64,000 bases of DNA, taken from positions 55,863,741 through 55,927,740 of the forward strand of contig CM018689.1 of the NCBI GenBank assembly GCA_009363875.1, in the 5' to 3' direction. This DNA comes from Mikania micrantha (taxonomy: Eukaryota; Streptophyta; Magnoliopsida; Asterales; Asteraceae). A model generated the notes under the pieces. That model was not told the DNA's origin, searched no databases, and was given only the letters and a program-made list of their open reading frames with translations. This document shows, piece after piece, positions 1-9,908 of this stretch. Within the stretch, counting starts at the first letter, position 1, and each line of letters opens with the position of its first letter. Position numbers and translations under genes: made by a program.

Positions 1-344
1 TTTAACCCAAAATGCTTGTTCTTCTTTGGCAATCTCAGTATTTTGCTCGTTTGGAATTTTCGTAACCTTGCCTCTGATACCAAAATAACGGAGGTCTGAG
101 TTCGGATTCGGATCTCAAAATAAGAAATAGAGGAATACATGATGATTTTATTAATCAATTCAACTTTCTTAAATAGATTACAAGACACCAATATATGAAT
201 GAACTATAGAAACAAACACACAAACCCTAACAACCTAAAGCATACATTCAAAATACAAGCAATTAATACAACAAATTAACTTAACCAAATAAATTGACTC
301 AAACAAATTTAACTTAGTTTTAGTTCCACATCTTCAGTCCAACA
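1..344 (-). mobile_element. LTR retrotransposon end (LTR plus primer-binding site) entering from the left edge
   Basis: On the minus strand a good initiator-Met-tRNA primer-binding site, TGGTATCAGAG followed by GCAAGGTT, ends at position 82. It reads away from an LTR-like stretch of about 250 bp to its right (about 93-344), which has a TGTTGGAC start near 344 and an AATAAA-type signal near its end. Sequence left of the site would be the start of the internal region. The LTR end is not a clean CA and no target duplication can be tested, because the element runs off the window. It would sit in the 3' flank of CXE-a, about 40 bp past the stop codon. The PBS is seen; the LTR limits are inference. 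Confidence 0.45.
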
Positions 345-382
345 CATCATTAGTCTAATGGTAACATGGAACTTGAATTATT

Positions 383-1481
383 TCAAGGACGTGTGTTTAA
401 CTTAACCTGTTTATCAACGAAATCCTTCAATACAGATAAAACGTGTATGGCTTCTGCTAGATCTGGGAATGTGTAGAAGCCATGAAACATGTATTTGTAC
501 TCCTCCATATATGCTTCTTTTCTAGAATTCTTTAACCACACAAAGTATTGCCGTTGCCAATCCTCAAGGATATCACGACCGCCAATCACCACTAATGTCG
601 TCGGAAAGTCCAAATCTGACAAGTCGATTGCCCTTGGCCCGCTCACATTGATCACCTCATTGTCTCTGTCCCACTTTTCATCACCGGCGATGGGTTGGAA
701 TATGTTCCAATAGTAGTCTGTCTGGTTAAGATGTAGCCCAAGTCTATTTTCTGAAGACAGTTCTGATGCAGCTCGTTCCTCTCCTCCAAAGAATGGTTGT
801 AGAGTCACCAGCCCAATAACCTTAACATAAAAGAAGTAATTGGTAAATACATATAACCTTATAAATAAATTGTAGCGTAGAAACCATCTACTTTTATATA
901 GTCGAACTTACTTTGATTTGCTGAAATTCGTATTGAGAGGCTCTAATACAGACATGATGAGCGAGGTTGCCCCCGGCACTATCCCCAAACACAAAGCACC
1001 GACTTAGGTCAGCGTTTTTTGGTAATGTATCGCGGTTTTGGACATCATCAAGAAACTTGAGGATATTAAACCCATCTTCATATTGGGTGGGATATCGGAA
1101 TTCCGGGATTAAGCGATAGCTTACGGAAACAACAATGGCTTGAATATTGCTTGCAAATCTGCGACAAAGTCCATCAAAAGGACCGCTATCAGGGTCGTAA
1201 AATGCAAAGCCACCACCATGGAAGTACACAATTACAGGCAAATTGTCAGTGGTGACATCTGGGACAAAGACACGAAACCAGTTGGGGTCAACAGTGACAT
1301 CATAGGATGAGACACCATCGACAGGTTCTGGATTAGCGGCAATCTTGGGGTCCACAAGGTAGCGAAAGCGTCTATCAATAATGCCATCGGTACGAAGGCC
1401 AAGGTCAAGAAGGGTGTTAGCTATAAAGAGGTTGTCGTGGACACTTTGTGGGAGTGGGTTGGTTTCAGGCTTTGGCTCCAT
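383..1481 (-). CDS. Carboxylesterase CXE-a, CXE18-like, two exons
   Basis: Alpha/beta-hydrolase of the plant CXE family, which hydrolyses short acyl esters, usually in the cytosol; the substrate is unknown. Exon 1 is 912-1481 (190 codons) and ends at donor GTAAGT. Exon 2 is 383-820, after acceptor TTAAG. Both junctions are phase 0 and give 335 aa, the length I recall for Arabidopsis CXE18. The oxyanion-hole motif HGGG is at 88-91, the nucleophile Ser168 is in GDSAG, Asp273 is in GGRD, and His303 is in MFHGF. There is no signal peptide or membrane segment. The start Met is followed by the EPKPETNPLPQSV segment shared by all copies here. The C-terminus is about four residues shorter than in the other copies because of small deletions near the stop. 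It is the leftmost of four tandem copies on the same strand. Family and catalytic residues are secure; substrate is not. Confidence 0.93.
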
Positions 1482-1605
1482 ATTGGATCGAGTTGATAAT
1501 AAGCGCCTTGACCGTTGTATTAAAAAGGAGAAGGTAGAATAGGAAATAAATAGATTTTTTGTAAGTTGGTGTGTTTGTATGTATTCAGTTGACGGTATCG
1601 GGTTG

Positions 1606-1613
1606 TTTATATA
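1606..1613 (-). promoter_or_regulatory. TATA box of CXE-a
   Basis: TATATAAA on the minus strand, about 125 bp upstream of the CXE-a ATG. CXE-d has a matching box at the equivalent distance (57162-57169). The 1482-1795 stretch otherwise shows only the leader and the CXE-type upstream block (TTTCCAAGTGG near 1660). Confidence 0.55.
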
Positions 1614-1798
1614 GAGCTCGCGAATGAAAGCGTTGACAAAGTTAACAAACGATTTTAGTTTCCAAGTGGCTGATAAAAAGTAATTGAAAATGGGGAGGTT
1701 GGAGTAGCTCTAATTTATTTAAATAAATACTGTGTACGCGGTTAGTCACAACTCTTAAAAATTAGCAACCATGCTATTATTTTATATATATGTATATA

Positions 1799-2214
1799 GG
1801 GGAAAGATTAAATAAAAAGTCTTTTTTGCCTAAGAAGGCTAAAAAGGATTTTTAAAACCTTCAAAACCGACCCAAACGAACTCCGATTGAACTCATTTCG
1901 ATGACATTGGAATCGTCTCATCGCACTCTACAATATTAGCTTTTAGGTTTTAACTTTAACAAGTAGTTTTAGAATTTAGATTTTAGGGCTTGATTTTTAG
2001 CTTTTATGTTTTATCTTTATGTTTAAGGTTTGTTTTTAAAGTTTTGATTTTAGTATTTGGGTTTATTGTTTATGATTTAAGGTTTGAGTTTTAGGGTTCG
2101 ATAAAACGGTTCCAATGGCGCAAAAATGAATTCAATCGGAGAGCGTTTGGTTCGGTTTTTGAGTTTTTAAAAATCCTTCTTAGGCAAAATAGACTTTTTA
2201 GGGGAACCTTCCCC
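1799..2214. mobile_element. (TA)n-flanked foldback MITE, about 416 bp
   Basis: The two ends are inverted copies of about 110 bp. The left arm begins GGGGAAAGATT and holds GCCTAAGAAGG then GGATTTTTAAAA. The right arm carries the reverse complement of the same blocks and ends TTCCCCT. Both sides are flanked by TA-rich repeats, so any TA duplication is hidden. No coding capacity. It resembles the element at 29201 in its flanks and GGGGA ends. The superfamily is not determined. Confidence 0.65.
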
Positions 2215-2218
2215 TATG

Positions 2219-2263
<45 letters not shown>

Positions 2264-2264
<1 letters not shown>

Positions 2265-2530
2265 GTTTGCATCCTGTGAAAACCTGATATTAGAGAGAAA
2301 ACCCTTAAACCCAATGTGAACTATTGATTTAAAATCTTGAAAATAAATATGTTGTCCATATTAACTCACATTAAAAATGATTTGATTACTAAAAATACAA
2401 TTTTTATTCTGATTTAATTTGAATCAAATGTTCATTTTCAAGATTACAAATTAATGGGTCACGTAGACATAGGGTTTAAGGGTATATATTCTACCTAATA
2501 TCAGATTTTCACATGATACAAATCTTATAT
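2264..2530. mobile_element. Small foldback MITE, about 265 bp
   Basis: The left end (TTGCATCCTGTGAAAACC, then TGATATTAG and CCCTTAAACCC) is repeated inverted at the right end (CTAATATCAGATTTTCACATG, with GGGTTTAAGGG inside). It lies directly beside a TA/TG microsatellite at 2217-2262. Non-coding. The exact ends are approximate. Confidence 0.55.
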
Positions 2531-2886
2531 AAATACATATAACCTTTGGAAATTATAAAATAAACAACTTGTATTAAATTGTCGTTCCTGCATGTCTAGC
2601 CATTTGCGTATATTATTTAAAAAACAATTTGTATGGAGTCAAATTTCCTTGAAGGTTTTATCAGTTCATATTATAAGACAATCTCCATTGAGGTTCCACA
2701 CGATTGGTCGAATACTAGAGACTTCATGGTTTATCAAATGCATCCATACATGGAAAATTTTGTGATTTTTAAAAATATAAAATTATATTCCATTTTCTAG
2801 ACTGGCCCAGATTAATTTAACAACCAGGCACTAGCGTAAATCATGATATTTAGGGATTCAAAATTTATTCTTAATCTGATTTTATG
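2531..2886. other. Gene-free stretch with a CXE-type upstream remnant
   Basis: No gene. A segment near 2600-2720 (AATTTGTATGGAGTCAAATTT and a following CATTGAGG..GGTCGAATAC stretch) resembles the upstream flank of CXE-c at about 51870-52000 (AATTTGCTTAGAGTCAAGTTT, GGTCAAATACCAGGG). This fits an ancestral duplicated unit that included promoter DNA. Confidence 0.35.
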
Positions 2887-2894
2887 AGTGGATG

Positions 2895-3074
2895 CAGTGA
2901 CGGAGCTTGGACGGAGTAGGAGGGGACGGAAAGTTTTAAAACCCGGAATATATGTTAATTTTTTGAAGCAAGAGAGGCGAAACCACTGTTTTTAACTAAA
3001 AATACCATTTCGACCGAAAAATTAATATTTCGGACGGAAAAAGAGCGGACAGCCCCTATAAAGCTTCACCTCTG
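2895..3074. mobile_element. Non-autonomous hAT MITE, 180 bp, with 8-bp TSD
   Basis: Terminal inverted repeats CAGTGACGGAGCTT (left) and CAGAGGTGAAGCTT (reverse complement of the right end). It is flanked by a perfect 8-bp duplication AGTGGATG at 2887-2894 and 3075-3082. An 8-bp TSD with CAG-type ends is diagnostic of the hAT superfamily. Non-coding. Confidence 0.8.
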
Positions 3075-3189
3075 AGTGGATGAAAGAGCAAGTTAAAGTT
3101 ATTAAAAATACCAATTAATTAAAAGATCGGCTGTGTCATTTTCCTTTTATTGTGTTTCAGAAGTCTTAACCTTTGTGCTATTTAATTTA

Positions 3190-3470
3190 GAGTCTTGTAG
3201 GTGTGTTCATCGGATTGGATAACGAGTTATTCGGGTTTGAAAAAAAATTGGTCTATTCGAAACTGACCAGACCCGATACTCAAAATATATTATCAGACCC
3301 GAAAAACCCGAATAAAAGTGACTCTTACATCCGAAAAACCCTAAAAACCTAGTTTTTGCCTATTCGAAACCCGACCCGATTCGAATCTAAAATCATATAA
3401 TCCGATCCGAAAAACCTGAATTCGATTTCGAATTAGTTTTTTTGGGGTTTTAGATACAATTCAGATTTCG
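3190..3470. repeat. Degenerate hAT-like fragment rich in ACCCGA motifs
   Basis: Many short ACCCGA/TCGGGT and ATTCGAA motifs in both orientations, of the kind seen as subterminal repeats in non-autonomous plant hAT elements. A possible left end is TAGGTGTGTTCATCGG near 3197. No matching right end or TSD was found. The rest of 3075-3569 holds no gene. Confidence 0.3.
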
Positions 3471-3574
3471 AATTTAAATGAAGGCATAATGTCTTCCTAA
3501 AAGATATATTCATCATCTTCTCTTATCATTCACTAGAAGAATAGACGTTTTCTTGACAACTTATGGTTCACAAC

Positions 3575-5313
3575 TGATCGGGGTGTAGTTAACCATGAGT
3601 TTTGATGGTAAATGAAGCTATTTTATGTGTTTAATGTTTGAGAAACAATGTTACTTTGAGTTTTTATTGTGTTTCAGGTAGGGGTGTCAATCGTGTCGGG
3701 TTGACGGGTTATCGGGTTAACAGGTCACGGGTTGGCGGGTTGGTGGGTTGAATTTTGCAACCCGAACCTGACCCATATATTTATTCGTGTCAAAGTTTTC
3801 AACCCTAACCCGGATTGACGTTAATTCAGGTCAACCCGAACATGACCCGTTTAACCCGTTTATATAAAATAATCAACGAATTTACAGATTGTAAGTTGGT
3901 TCTTGGTTGAAAGCATACACTTATGTAAATCATAATTATAAAGTATGAAATTTAAAATAAACTTATTTGTATAGTTAACTTTAAAAAAACTTAAAATATT
4001 TTTTAAATGAAAAAAATATAAATTTTGTTACTCGATCAATTAAAATATGGTTAATAATCAAAAGAAAAACAACTAAATATATGTTGCAAAAAAGAAAAAA
4101 GAAAAAATAAAAATTTTGAAACCTTAAACAGGTTAGCGGGTCAACCCGTTTATAATTGGATCAACCCGAACCTGACCTGCTTTATAAACAGGTCAACCCG
4201 AACCTGACCCGTTTATTAAACGGGTTATAATTGCCAACTCAAAACTTGATTATTTTCGTGTCGTGTTCGGGTCGTGTTTCAGGTCGTGTCTGGAATTGTC
4301 ACCCCTGGTTTCAGGTGCTCGGAAGATAAAACGATGAAAGTGGACATTTTGGGGCAATTTTGGGAAAGGCCGTAAGCTAGGCCGTAGCCTATGGTCAAAA
4401 GGCCGTAAAACAAAGAGCTTTTGGGGAAGGCCGTAAGGTGACCGTAGCTTATGGTCTCAGGCCGTAAGGTGGCCGTAAGCTACGGTCTAGGGGCCGTAAC
4501 TTACGGTCTTGTCATATTTGGGCTTCGCAAATGCAGCGGCTGGACCTATAAAAAGGGGGTTTCGTCCCAAAATTAGGGGTTCCGAGTTTTCAAGCTTTGG
4601 GGGCGATTTTTCAAGGTTTTTGGGCACTTTTAAGCGGCTCCAATCATCCTGAAGATTCCAATTAACACCGATTCGAGATCCAATCATCCAATTCAACAAA
4701 CACCATGACGAATCCGATTTCCACCATGAGAGGCTAGTTTCTTCATGATTGCTTTTGGGCACTTGGGTTAGTTAGAAAGCTTTGATTTTTATGTTTGAAC
4801 TTCGTTGTTTGGATGTTAAAGACACGATTTTTACATTGGTTTGTTTGATTTAACCGATTTATTTATGATTGAGTAATTTTGTGTTGCCATCAGTTTTCGG
4901 TTTCCTTGCATCGTAAGCTCATTAGTATTTAGATTGTCATTGTGTGAATAAACAAGTTTTTAAACGTTTGTTCCATTTTGTCACTTCAATTCAATCAATT
5001 GCTTAAGTGTGTTTATGTGAATTACATCTAAGTTTGCTAAAGATCATTGTGAATCTCTAACCTAAAACCGGAAGTAATCATATTTTGTTAAGTTTTATTA
5101 AACCATTAATCAAGTTATTTGCTTTAAACTAATTTTCCTAATTCAAATCAAAGCCAAGTTTTCGTTTCATTAGTTAGTAGAGTCAATTGGTGAACAATTA
5201 GCACTTTCCAAAGATTCCCTGTGGATACGATACCTTACTTACCCTTACTAGTTAAAGGTAGCTAAGACACGAGTTTTAGACTCATCTTTTGATTGACCGT
5301 TCGACATCGATCA
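3575..5313. mobile_element. Solo LTR A (family TGAT...ATCGATCA), 1739 bp including a nested hAT
   Basis: Begins TGATCGGGGTG and ends GACATCGATCA. Flanked by a perfect 5-bp duplication ACAAC (3570-3574 and 5314-5318). There is no internal region or second LTR, so this is a solo LTR left by LTR-LTR recombination. Removing the nested hAT (3679-4307 plus its 8-bp TSD) leaves about 1.1 kb, comparable to copies B and C. Shared blocks include TGTTGCCATCAGTTTTCGG, the CCGGAAGTAATCA block, and CCCTGTGGATACGATACC near the right end. At 4361-4513 it holds a cluster of near-palindromes of the type GGCCGTAAGCTACGGTC. The parent family is most likely Ty3/gypsy, but no internal protein is available to prove it. 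Small reading frames inside are not genes. Confidence 0.8.
3679..4307. mobile_element. Non-autonomous Ac-like hAT, 629 bp, nested in solo LTR A
   Basis: Ends TAGGGGTGTCAAT (left) and ATTGTCACCCCTG (right), with a T/C mismatch at the outermost base as in maize Ac. Flanked by a perfect 8-bp duplication GTTTCAGG (3671-3678 and 4308-4315). The subterminal regions are packed with GGGTCAACCCG, AACCTGACC and CGGGTTA motifs in both orientations, as expected for transposase-binding repeats of hAT elements. The centre (about 3860-4120) is AT-rich and non-coding. Confidence 0.85.
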
Positions 5314-5318
5314 ACAAC

Positions 5319-6190
5319 ATAAGTAAACTTTTACGATGATAGGTCGCCAACTGCAAGGCCTTGACATATTTTTCTACGGCTGACCTATCGCTCTAGACGA
5401 CATGTCATCGGCATAGGTTGTGCAAGACATAGGCAAGCTTTAGTGAAATGTTGTCCCCCTAGTGAAACTTTGCACCAACGATTCCTTGTTAGGATATAGC
5501 TAATTAGTGGCGGATCTATAAATTTTTTTACGGGGGCGAATATTTTTTAAAATCGTTTGATGAACTCTGTAAAAGAAATTATTTTATGTTTTGTTTAGAT
5601 CAGGTTGAGTTGAATCGAGTCGGGTTATGTTAAAAAAGACAATTAAACTAAATTTCAAATATTATAACATAATATAAATACAATACATTTAAAGTTGTAT
5701 TCATGTGGTTTTATTTTCAAAAATCTATCCAAAACATGTATGAATACTATTTTAAAAACTATTTTAAGTAACTATATTTTAAAAAAATAAGGAATTCTAT
5801 CACTTAAATCCTCATTACAAGCCTGATTATGCAAATTTAAGTAGGCCAATTGCAAAATTTTAAAAGAGTCGATCAAGATTTTAACATTACGAATCAATTT
5901 ATCCGTTTGTTTCTTTAAAATGTTCGATAAATTAATGTTGTTTTGGTTCCCCTTTTCTGAAGACATGTTATTGGCAAAGGGTACATGTCTTAAAACCAGA
6001 CAAATGACTTTTCTTCAGCATAGATTCATCGTATCTCAATTTTTTTTTTCTCTCGGCTCTCCCTTACCGCTCTTTCAACATTTTGAGTTTTTGACATTTC
6101 CTCCTCTTCACCACCATCCTCCATTGTTCACATTTAAAGAGCAAGTGATTTTTCTTTTTACACAATTTAGTGATATTAGTTTAACAAAAC
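5319..6190. other. Gene-free stretch, possible degenerate hAT
   Basis: No gene. A hAT-like end, TAGTGGCGGATCTATAAATT, occurs at about 5503. The stretch after it (GTCGGGTTATG.. near 5620) resembles the left part of the hAT at 17602. A short minus-strand reading frame at 5772-5966 could be transposase debris but has no motif I recognise. No partner end or TSD was found. Confidence 0.3.
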
Positions 6191-6192
6191 TA

Positions 6193-6502
6193 ACGCTATG
6201 TTCCCGAGTTTATTTAATGAACAAAAAGAAAGGAAATGAAATAAAAAGAGAAATATGTTGTATTGCTGAGTTTCATTTACCGAATGAAGGGAAAGAAAAA
6301 TGATGCATGTTGTGTTTCCGAATTTTAATTTAAGGAGGGAAAGGAAGAGAAGTAAAAAAGAAAAGTATGCAAAATTATTTAGTTTTTTTTTTCTTTTTTG
6401 CTTTCGATTTGAAAGGAAATAAAAGAAAAGAGTTCCATTAATATTTTTCCTTTACTATCATTTTTTTTATTCTCTCATTTAATAAACTCTAGAACATAGC
6501 GC
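6193..6502. mobile_element. Candidate MITE with about 28-bp inverted ends
   Basis: The left end CGCTATGTTCCCGAGTTTAT and the right end (reverse complement CGCTATGTTCTAGAGTTTAT) are inverted copies extending through TTTAATGA. The inside is purine-rich, with GAAAGGAAAT repeats, and does not code. No clear target duplication. The overlapping plus-strand frame 5920-6303 crosses the left end and is not a gene. Confidence 0.45.
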
Positions 6503-6559
6503 AAAAAGAGAGGGATAAAACAAATATTACCTTACCTCGATCAAAAAGAGCTAGGTGCT

Positions 6560-6914
6560 ACAAACCATTTTATTTTAAATTTCATACTTATAATTATGAT
6601 TACATAGTTATATTTTTAGTTATAATAATATTAATTTTTTGTTAAAATACTATTTTTACTATTTGTTACTCATACACAAGTACACAACTACTAAGCACTT
6701 TGTTATTGATGTGCTTTTTAGCAACAACCAACTTACAATATTTAAATTAATTTGATTTATTAGGGTTAAACGGTTCAGGTTTGGGTTGATCCGAATTTAT
6801 ATTAGATTTGAAAACTTTGATGCAAATAAATATATGGGTCAGTTTGGGTTGCAAAATTAAACCCACCAACCCGAAACCTGTTAACCTGCCAATCCGACAC
6901 GATTGACATCGCTA
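6560..6914 (-). mobile_element. Degenerate, reversed relative of the 3679-4307 hAT
   Basis: The right end, read on the minus strand, is TAGCGATGTCAATCGTGTCG, close to the TAGGGGTGTCAATCGTGTCG end of the 3679 element. Inside are the matching AT-rich core (CAACCAACTTACAAT) and ACCCACCAACCCG motifs. The left limit is unclear and no TSD was found, so this is an old or truncated copy. Confidence 0.5.
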
Positions 6915-7289
6915 CATATACACCTCATATGTGTCATATACGAGCCATATACGATACCAATCATTATCGAATCAGTGGGTATCAATTGGTGTACATGGAC
7001 GAAGCTTTTATAGAGTCCCACTTTTTTCGTCCGTCATTTTATACGCCTTGCATAGTTTTGTTGGGGTGTTAAAATAAAAAAGAAACGTGTAAGAATAACC
7101 ATAACCTTGTATATAAGAACAAGAAAGTGCAAGATATAATATTTTGATGGTGTCTATTAATTTACAGCATGTCGTAAGATGTTGGTTTAAGTCCCGCAAG
7201 AAGCGCAACTCTCGTGCTTGGCTGCTATCATATATATGTGTGTTTATGTATATATGTATATTTATATATCCACTTGTTTATAAATTATG

Positions 7290-7400
7290 AAAGATTATTT
7301 TGATGGTGTCGACAAAGTGACACACGAACTTAATTATCTTCCAAGTGGTTGCCAGTAGATACGTAATAGAAAACCGATAGATTGGAGTGAAACGTCAGAA
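7290..7400 (-). pseudogene. CXE upstream-region relic without a gene body
   Basis: GACAAAGTGACACACG followed by CTTCCAAGTGGTTGCC closely matches the flank immediately upstream of CXE-d (GACAAAGTGACAAATG.., TTTCCAAGTGGTTGCG at about 57189-57232) in the same orientation. The sequence to the left, where the gene would be, holds no esterase sequence. A second colinear block lies at 9120-9380. Confidence 0.5.
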
Positions 7401-7479
7401 CTCGTACAACTAACGATTTATTTTATAGACTATACCCTAAAATAAACCATTGAAATTTGAACGTACAGTATTTTCCCCA

Positions 7480-7870
7480 TTTACCATTTAATTATATTCA
7501 AAGAAAAAAAAAATCATAATTTATTATTATTATTTATTTTATTGAAGGTTTCTCCGTCAACCATTACATGCAAGTCTTTGCCATCGTTTTGCTTTCTCCT
7601 CCGTGTTTTTAATCCTTATTCATGTGACCAAAATGGATCCAAGTTGTCACTGCATGAGTCTCTTATTCGATGCTTTGTAGATTAAAAAAATTTTAAATCT
7701 GAAGACTTTAATTTTTTGGGAATTAATTAATTAATTTCCTAATATTTAAATTAAGATTCCATCGAGATTATTTGTTCAAACAATTTTTGGAGTTCTTGGT
7801 ATGTATGTTGGGGGGATAATAAATGTTCTTTAATGTAGCGTCGTCTATGTAAGCACTTGAAATACATACA
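7480..7870. other. Gene-free AT-rich stretch
   Basis: No coding evidence. AT-rich sequence with an ATT run near 7520. I see no terminal repeats. Confidence 0.5.
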
Positions 7871-7879
7871 GACATATAT

Positions 7880-8338
7880 TTATATGTAGTAATAAATAAA
7901 GCTTTTAAGGACATATGTCATGTTCATAGAACACATCATCTTTAATTTCTCGCTTTTCTTTCATATTAAATGCATCTACTATTAAATAATAATATTAACT
8001 ATTAAATATATTTTTTATATTTTTTTAACTTAAAAATATATTTAATACATTAAAAATATATTAATATTAAAAAACACTTTTTACGACCAATTTATTACAA
8101 AATATAAAATTTATAAAACATTTATTTTAAAATAAAATGTTTAAACAAACAAAACTTTGAAGAAATTAGTATTTAAATAAATAATAATATGATTTATTAA
8201 TTAAATTATTAGATTATATCAAATTTTAATAATCTTTTATATTAAAAAAAAATCGTTTCATACTATCTAAATTTTCAGTATTGACTATTTATTATATTTT
8301 TTTATTCAAATCGTGTAATATACGATGTACTAACCTAG
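7880..8338 (+). mobile_element. Short non-autonomous Helitron, copy 1
   Basis: The 3' end carries a small hairpin TCGTGTAATATACGA followed by ..ACCTAG and a host T, the Helitron hairpin-plus-CTRR signature. The 5' part (AATAAATAAAGCTTTTAAGGACATATGTCA) matches the element at 24529-24856, and the body is the same AT-rich type. The 5' terminus is approximate. No Rep/helicase coding sequence. Confidence 0.6.
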
Positions 8339-9119
8339 TTAAATATGTATAACATGTTTGAAAACAAGGAAGCTCTTTGATGGAAATTGTTAATTAAATG
8401 TCTTTTATTTTATTTTTTTATTTTTTATTTTTTGTGAAATAGTAAGGGTAATTCATTAATTTGGCATAAGTCAAAGTAAAAAAAAAAGAGTAACTATTTT
8501 AATTTACTATCATCACTCATTAGTTAGCATTTAGATCAATATCCAAAAAATAATAAAAAAAAATTAAAATTATAAAATATTGAATAAAAGTAATTAATGA
8601 TTAAAATGGAGTGATGGAAGTGAGTATTACACATATATATGATGCTGATGTAAAGTGATGAGAAGTTGATAATTTTAGCTGTTTACATGACGTTTACGTG
8701 AATTGATAGGTTATGGTGATTCATCCATTTTTGACGAACACTCACTAAAACTTCTACCCACATCTAGTTTAATTTCCTAGTGATTTTCACTGACAATCAA
8801 AACTATCTAACTGATATTATATTCTAATAAAAAAATAAATTAGAAAATCAATTAATTTTTATCTTTAACAAATTAATCTAATTTAATATTTTTATTAATG
8901 AGTCAAGCAAAGGGAAGACAATAAATAGACGTAAATAAACAGCTTTTACATGCTTTTAAGTACCTAAAAAGATTTCAAAAATATAAAAGAATGTGAAGGT
9001 GTGGCACCATTGCCTCAAAGTAACTAATTTCCGGTTAATTTTGGTTTGATTTTATCAGATAATGGTTTTGTTTTGCTCACGACTACTCCAAAATAAGGTT
9101 TTATAGATCTATCTGTCCA
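8339..9119. other. Gene-free AT-rich stretch
   Basis: No reading frame with recognisable content and no terminal repeats. It separates the two halves of the CXE upstream relic. Confidence 0.5.
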
Positions 9120-9380
9120 ATAATTCAAATACATTGTACTTGATCAAAATTCTCTATACGTAGCAGTTATGCATGACACTGCTTTAATTAAAAAATCCTA
9201 AATTAAATATATGCTTTATGAATTTTGCACCAAGATAACCCATTGTGCCATTTGCATTAAAAAAATAACAATTTGCTTAGAGTCAAATTTAATAAAAAGT
9301 TTCTCCGACTACCATTGAATTCTTTGGTCTTTGTTTGTTCACTCTGCCTTTTTATGTACATTCACGAAGGTGCTATCCAT
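9120..9380 (-). pseudogene. CXE upstream-region relic, distal block
   Basis: Three blocks match the CXE-c upstream flank in the same order: TGTACTTGATCAAAATTCTC..GTAGCAGT (compare TGTACTTAGTCAAAACTCC..GTAGCAGT at about 51782), TGCCATTTGCATTA, and AATTTGCTTAGAGTCAAATTT (compare about 51893). Together with 7290-7400 it marks a former CXE unit whose coding part is gone. Confidence 0.5.
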
Positions 9381-9434
9381 TAAATGAAATCTGTAAATGA
9401 ATATCTTGTTGATCCATATATTTTTGTGTTATTT

Positions 9435-9560
9435 ACCGTGTTTTCATAATCGGTTAACCGGACCGAGACCGGTTAGAATGAAAACCATTATTGTAAATCT
9501 AACCGGCCAGAACGGGTCAAGCGGAGGGTTGGACCAGTGAATTATATTGCACCGGCTAAA
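9435..9560. repeat. Fragment of an ACCGG-rich hAT-like element
   Basis: GTGTTTTCATAATCGGTTAACCGGACC resembles the end of the candidate element at 15181-15498. ACCGG/CCGGT motifs follow. No opposite end; a (TA)n tract begins at about 9598. Confidence 0.3.
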
Positions 9561-9908
9561 TTGGATTTATTTTTTTATACTAAATTCCATAATATACATA
9601 TATATATATATATATATATTTATATATTCATTATATTAAGAAATTATAAGTTGTAAGAAACTAAAAAAACTATATTTATAGCCACATGATTTAAAAATAT
9701 AAAATTAATTTTTCTTTAAAGTATGAGAAGTTAATATTATATCTTTTTAACTTTTGGCTAAAAATGAATCCTTTGGTTATCAAATAATAATAATTGTCAA
9801 TTGAGCATTCCTTTACACACACATATAATATTGAAATATAGCACGTTATCTGACTTTTATATATGATTCGACAGATCCAACTAGTAAATCAATAACATGA
9901 CTGATTAG

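Noticed and set aside
5920..6303. 127-codon plus frame
   Set aside because: Crosses the end of a candidate MITE and is biased by purine/pyrimidine runs; no domain.
7200..7290. Coding remnant of a fifth CXE beside the promoter relic
   Set aside because: I compared it with the 5' end of the CXE genes and found no esterase codons.
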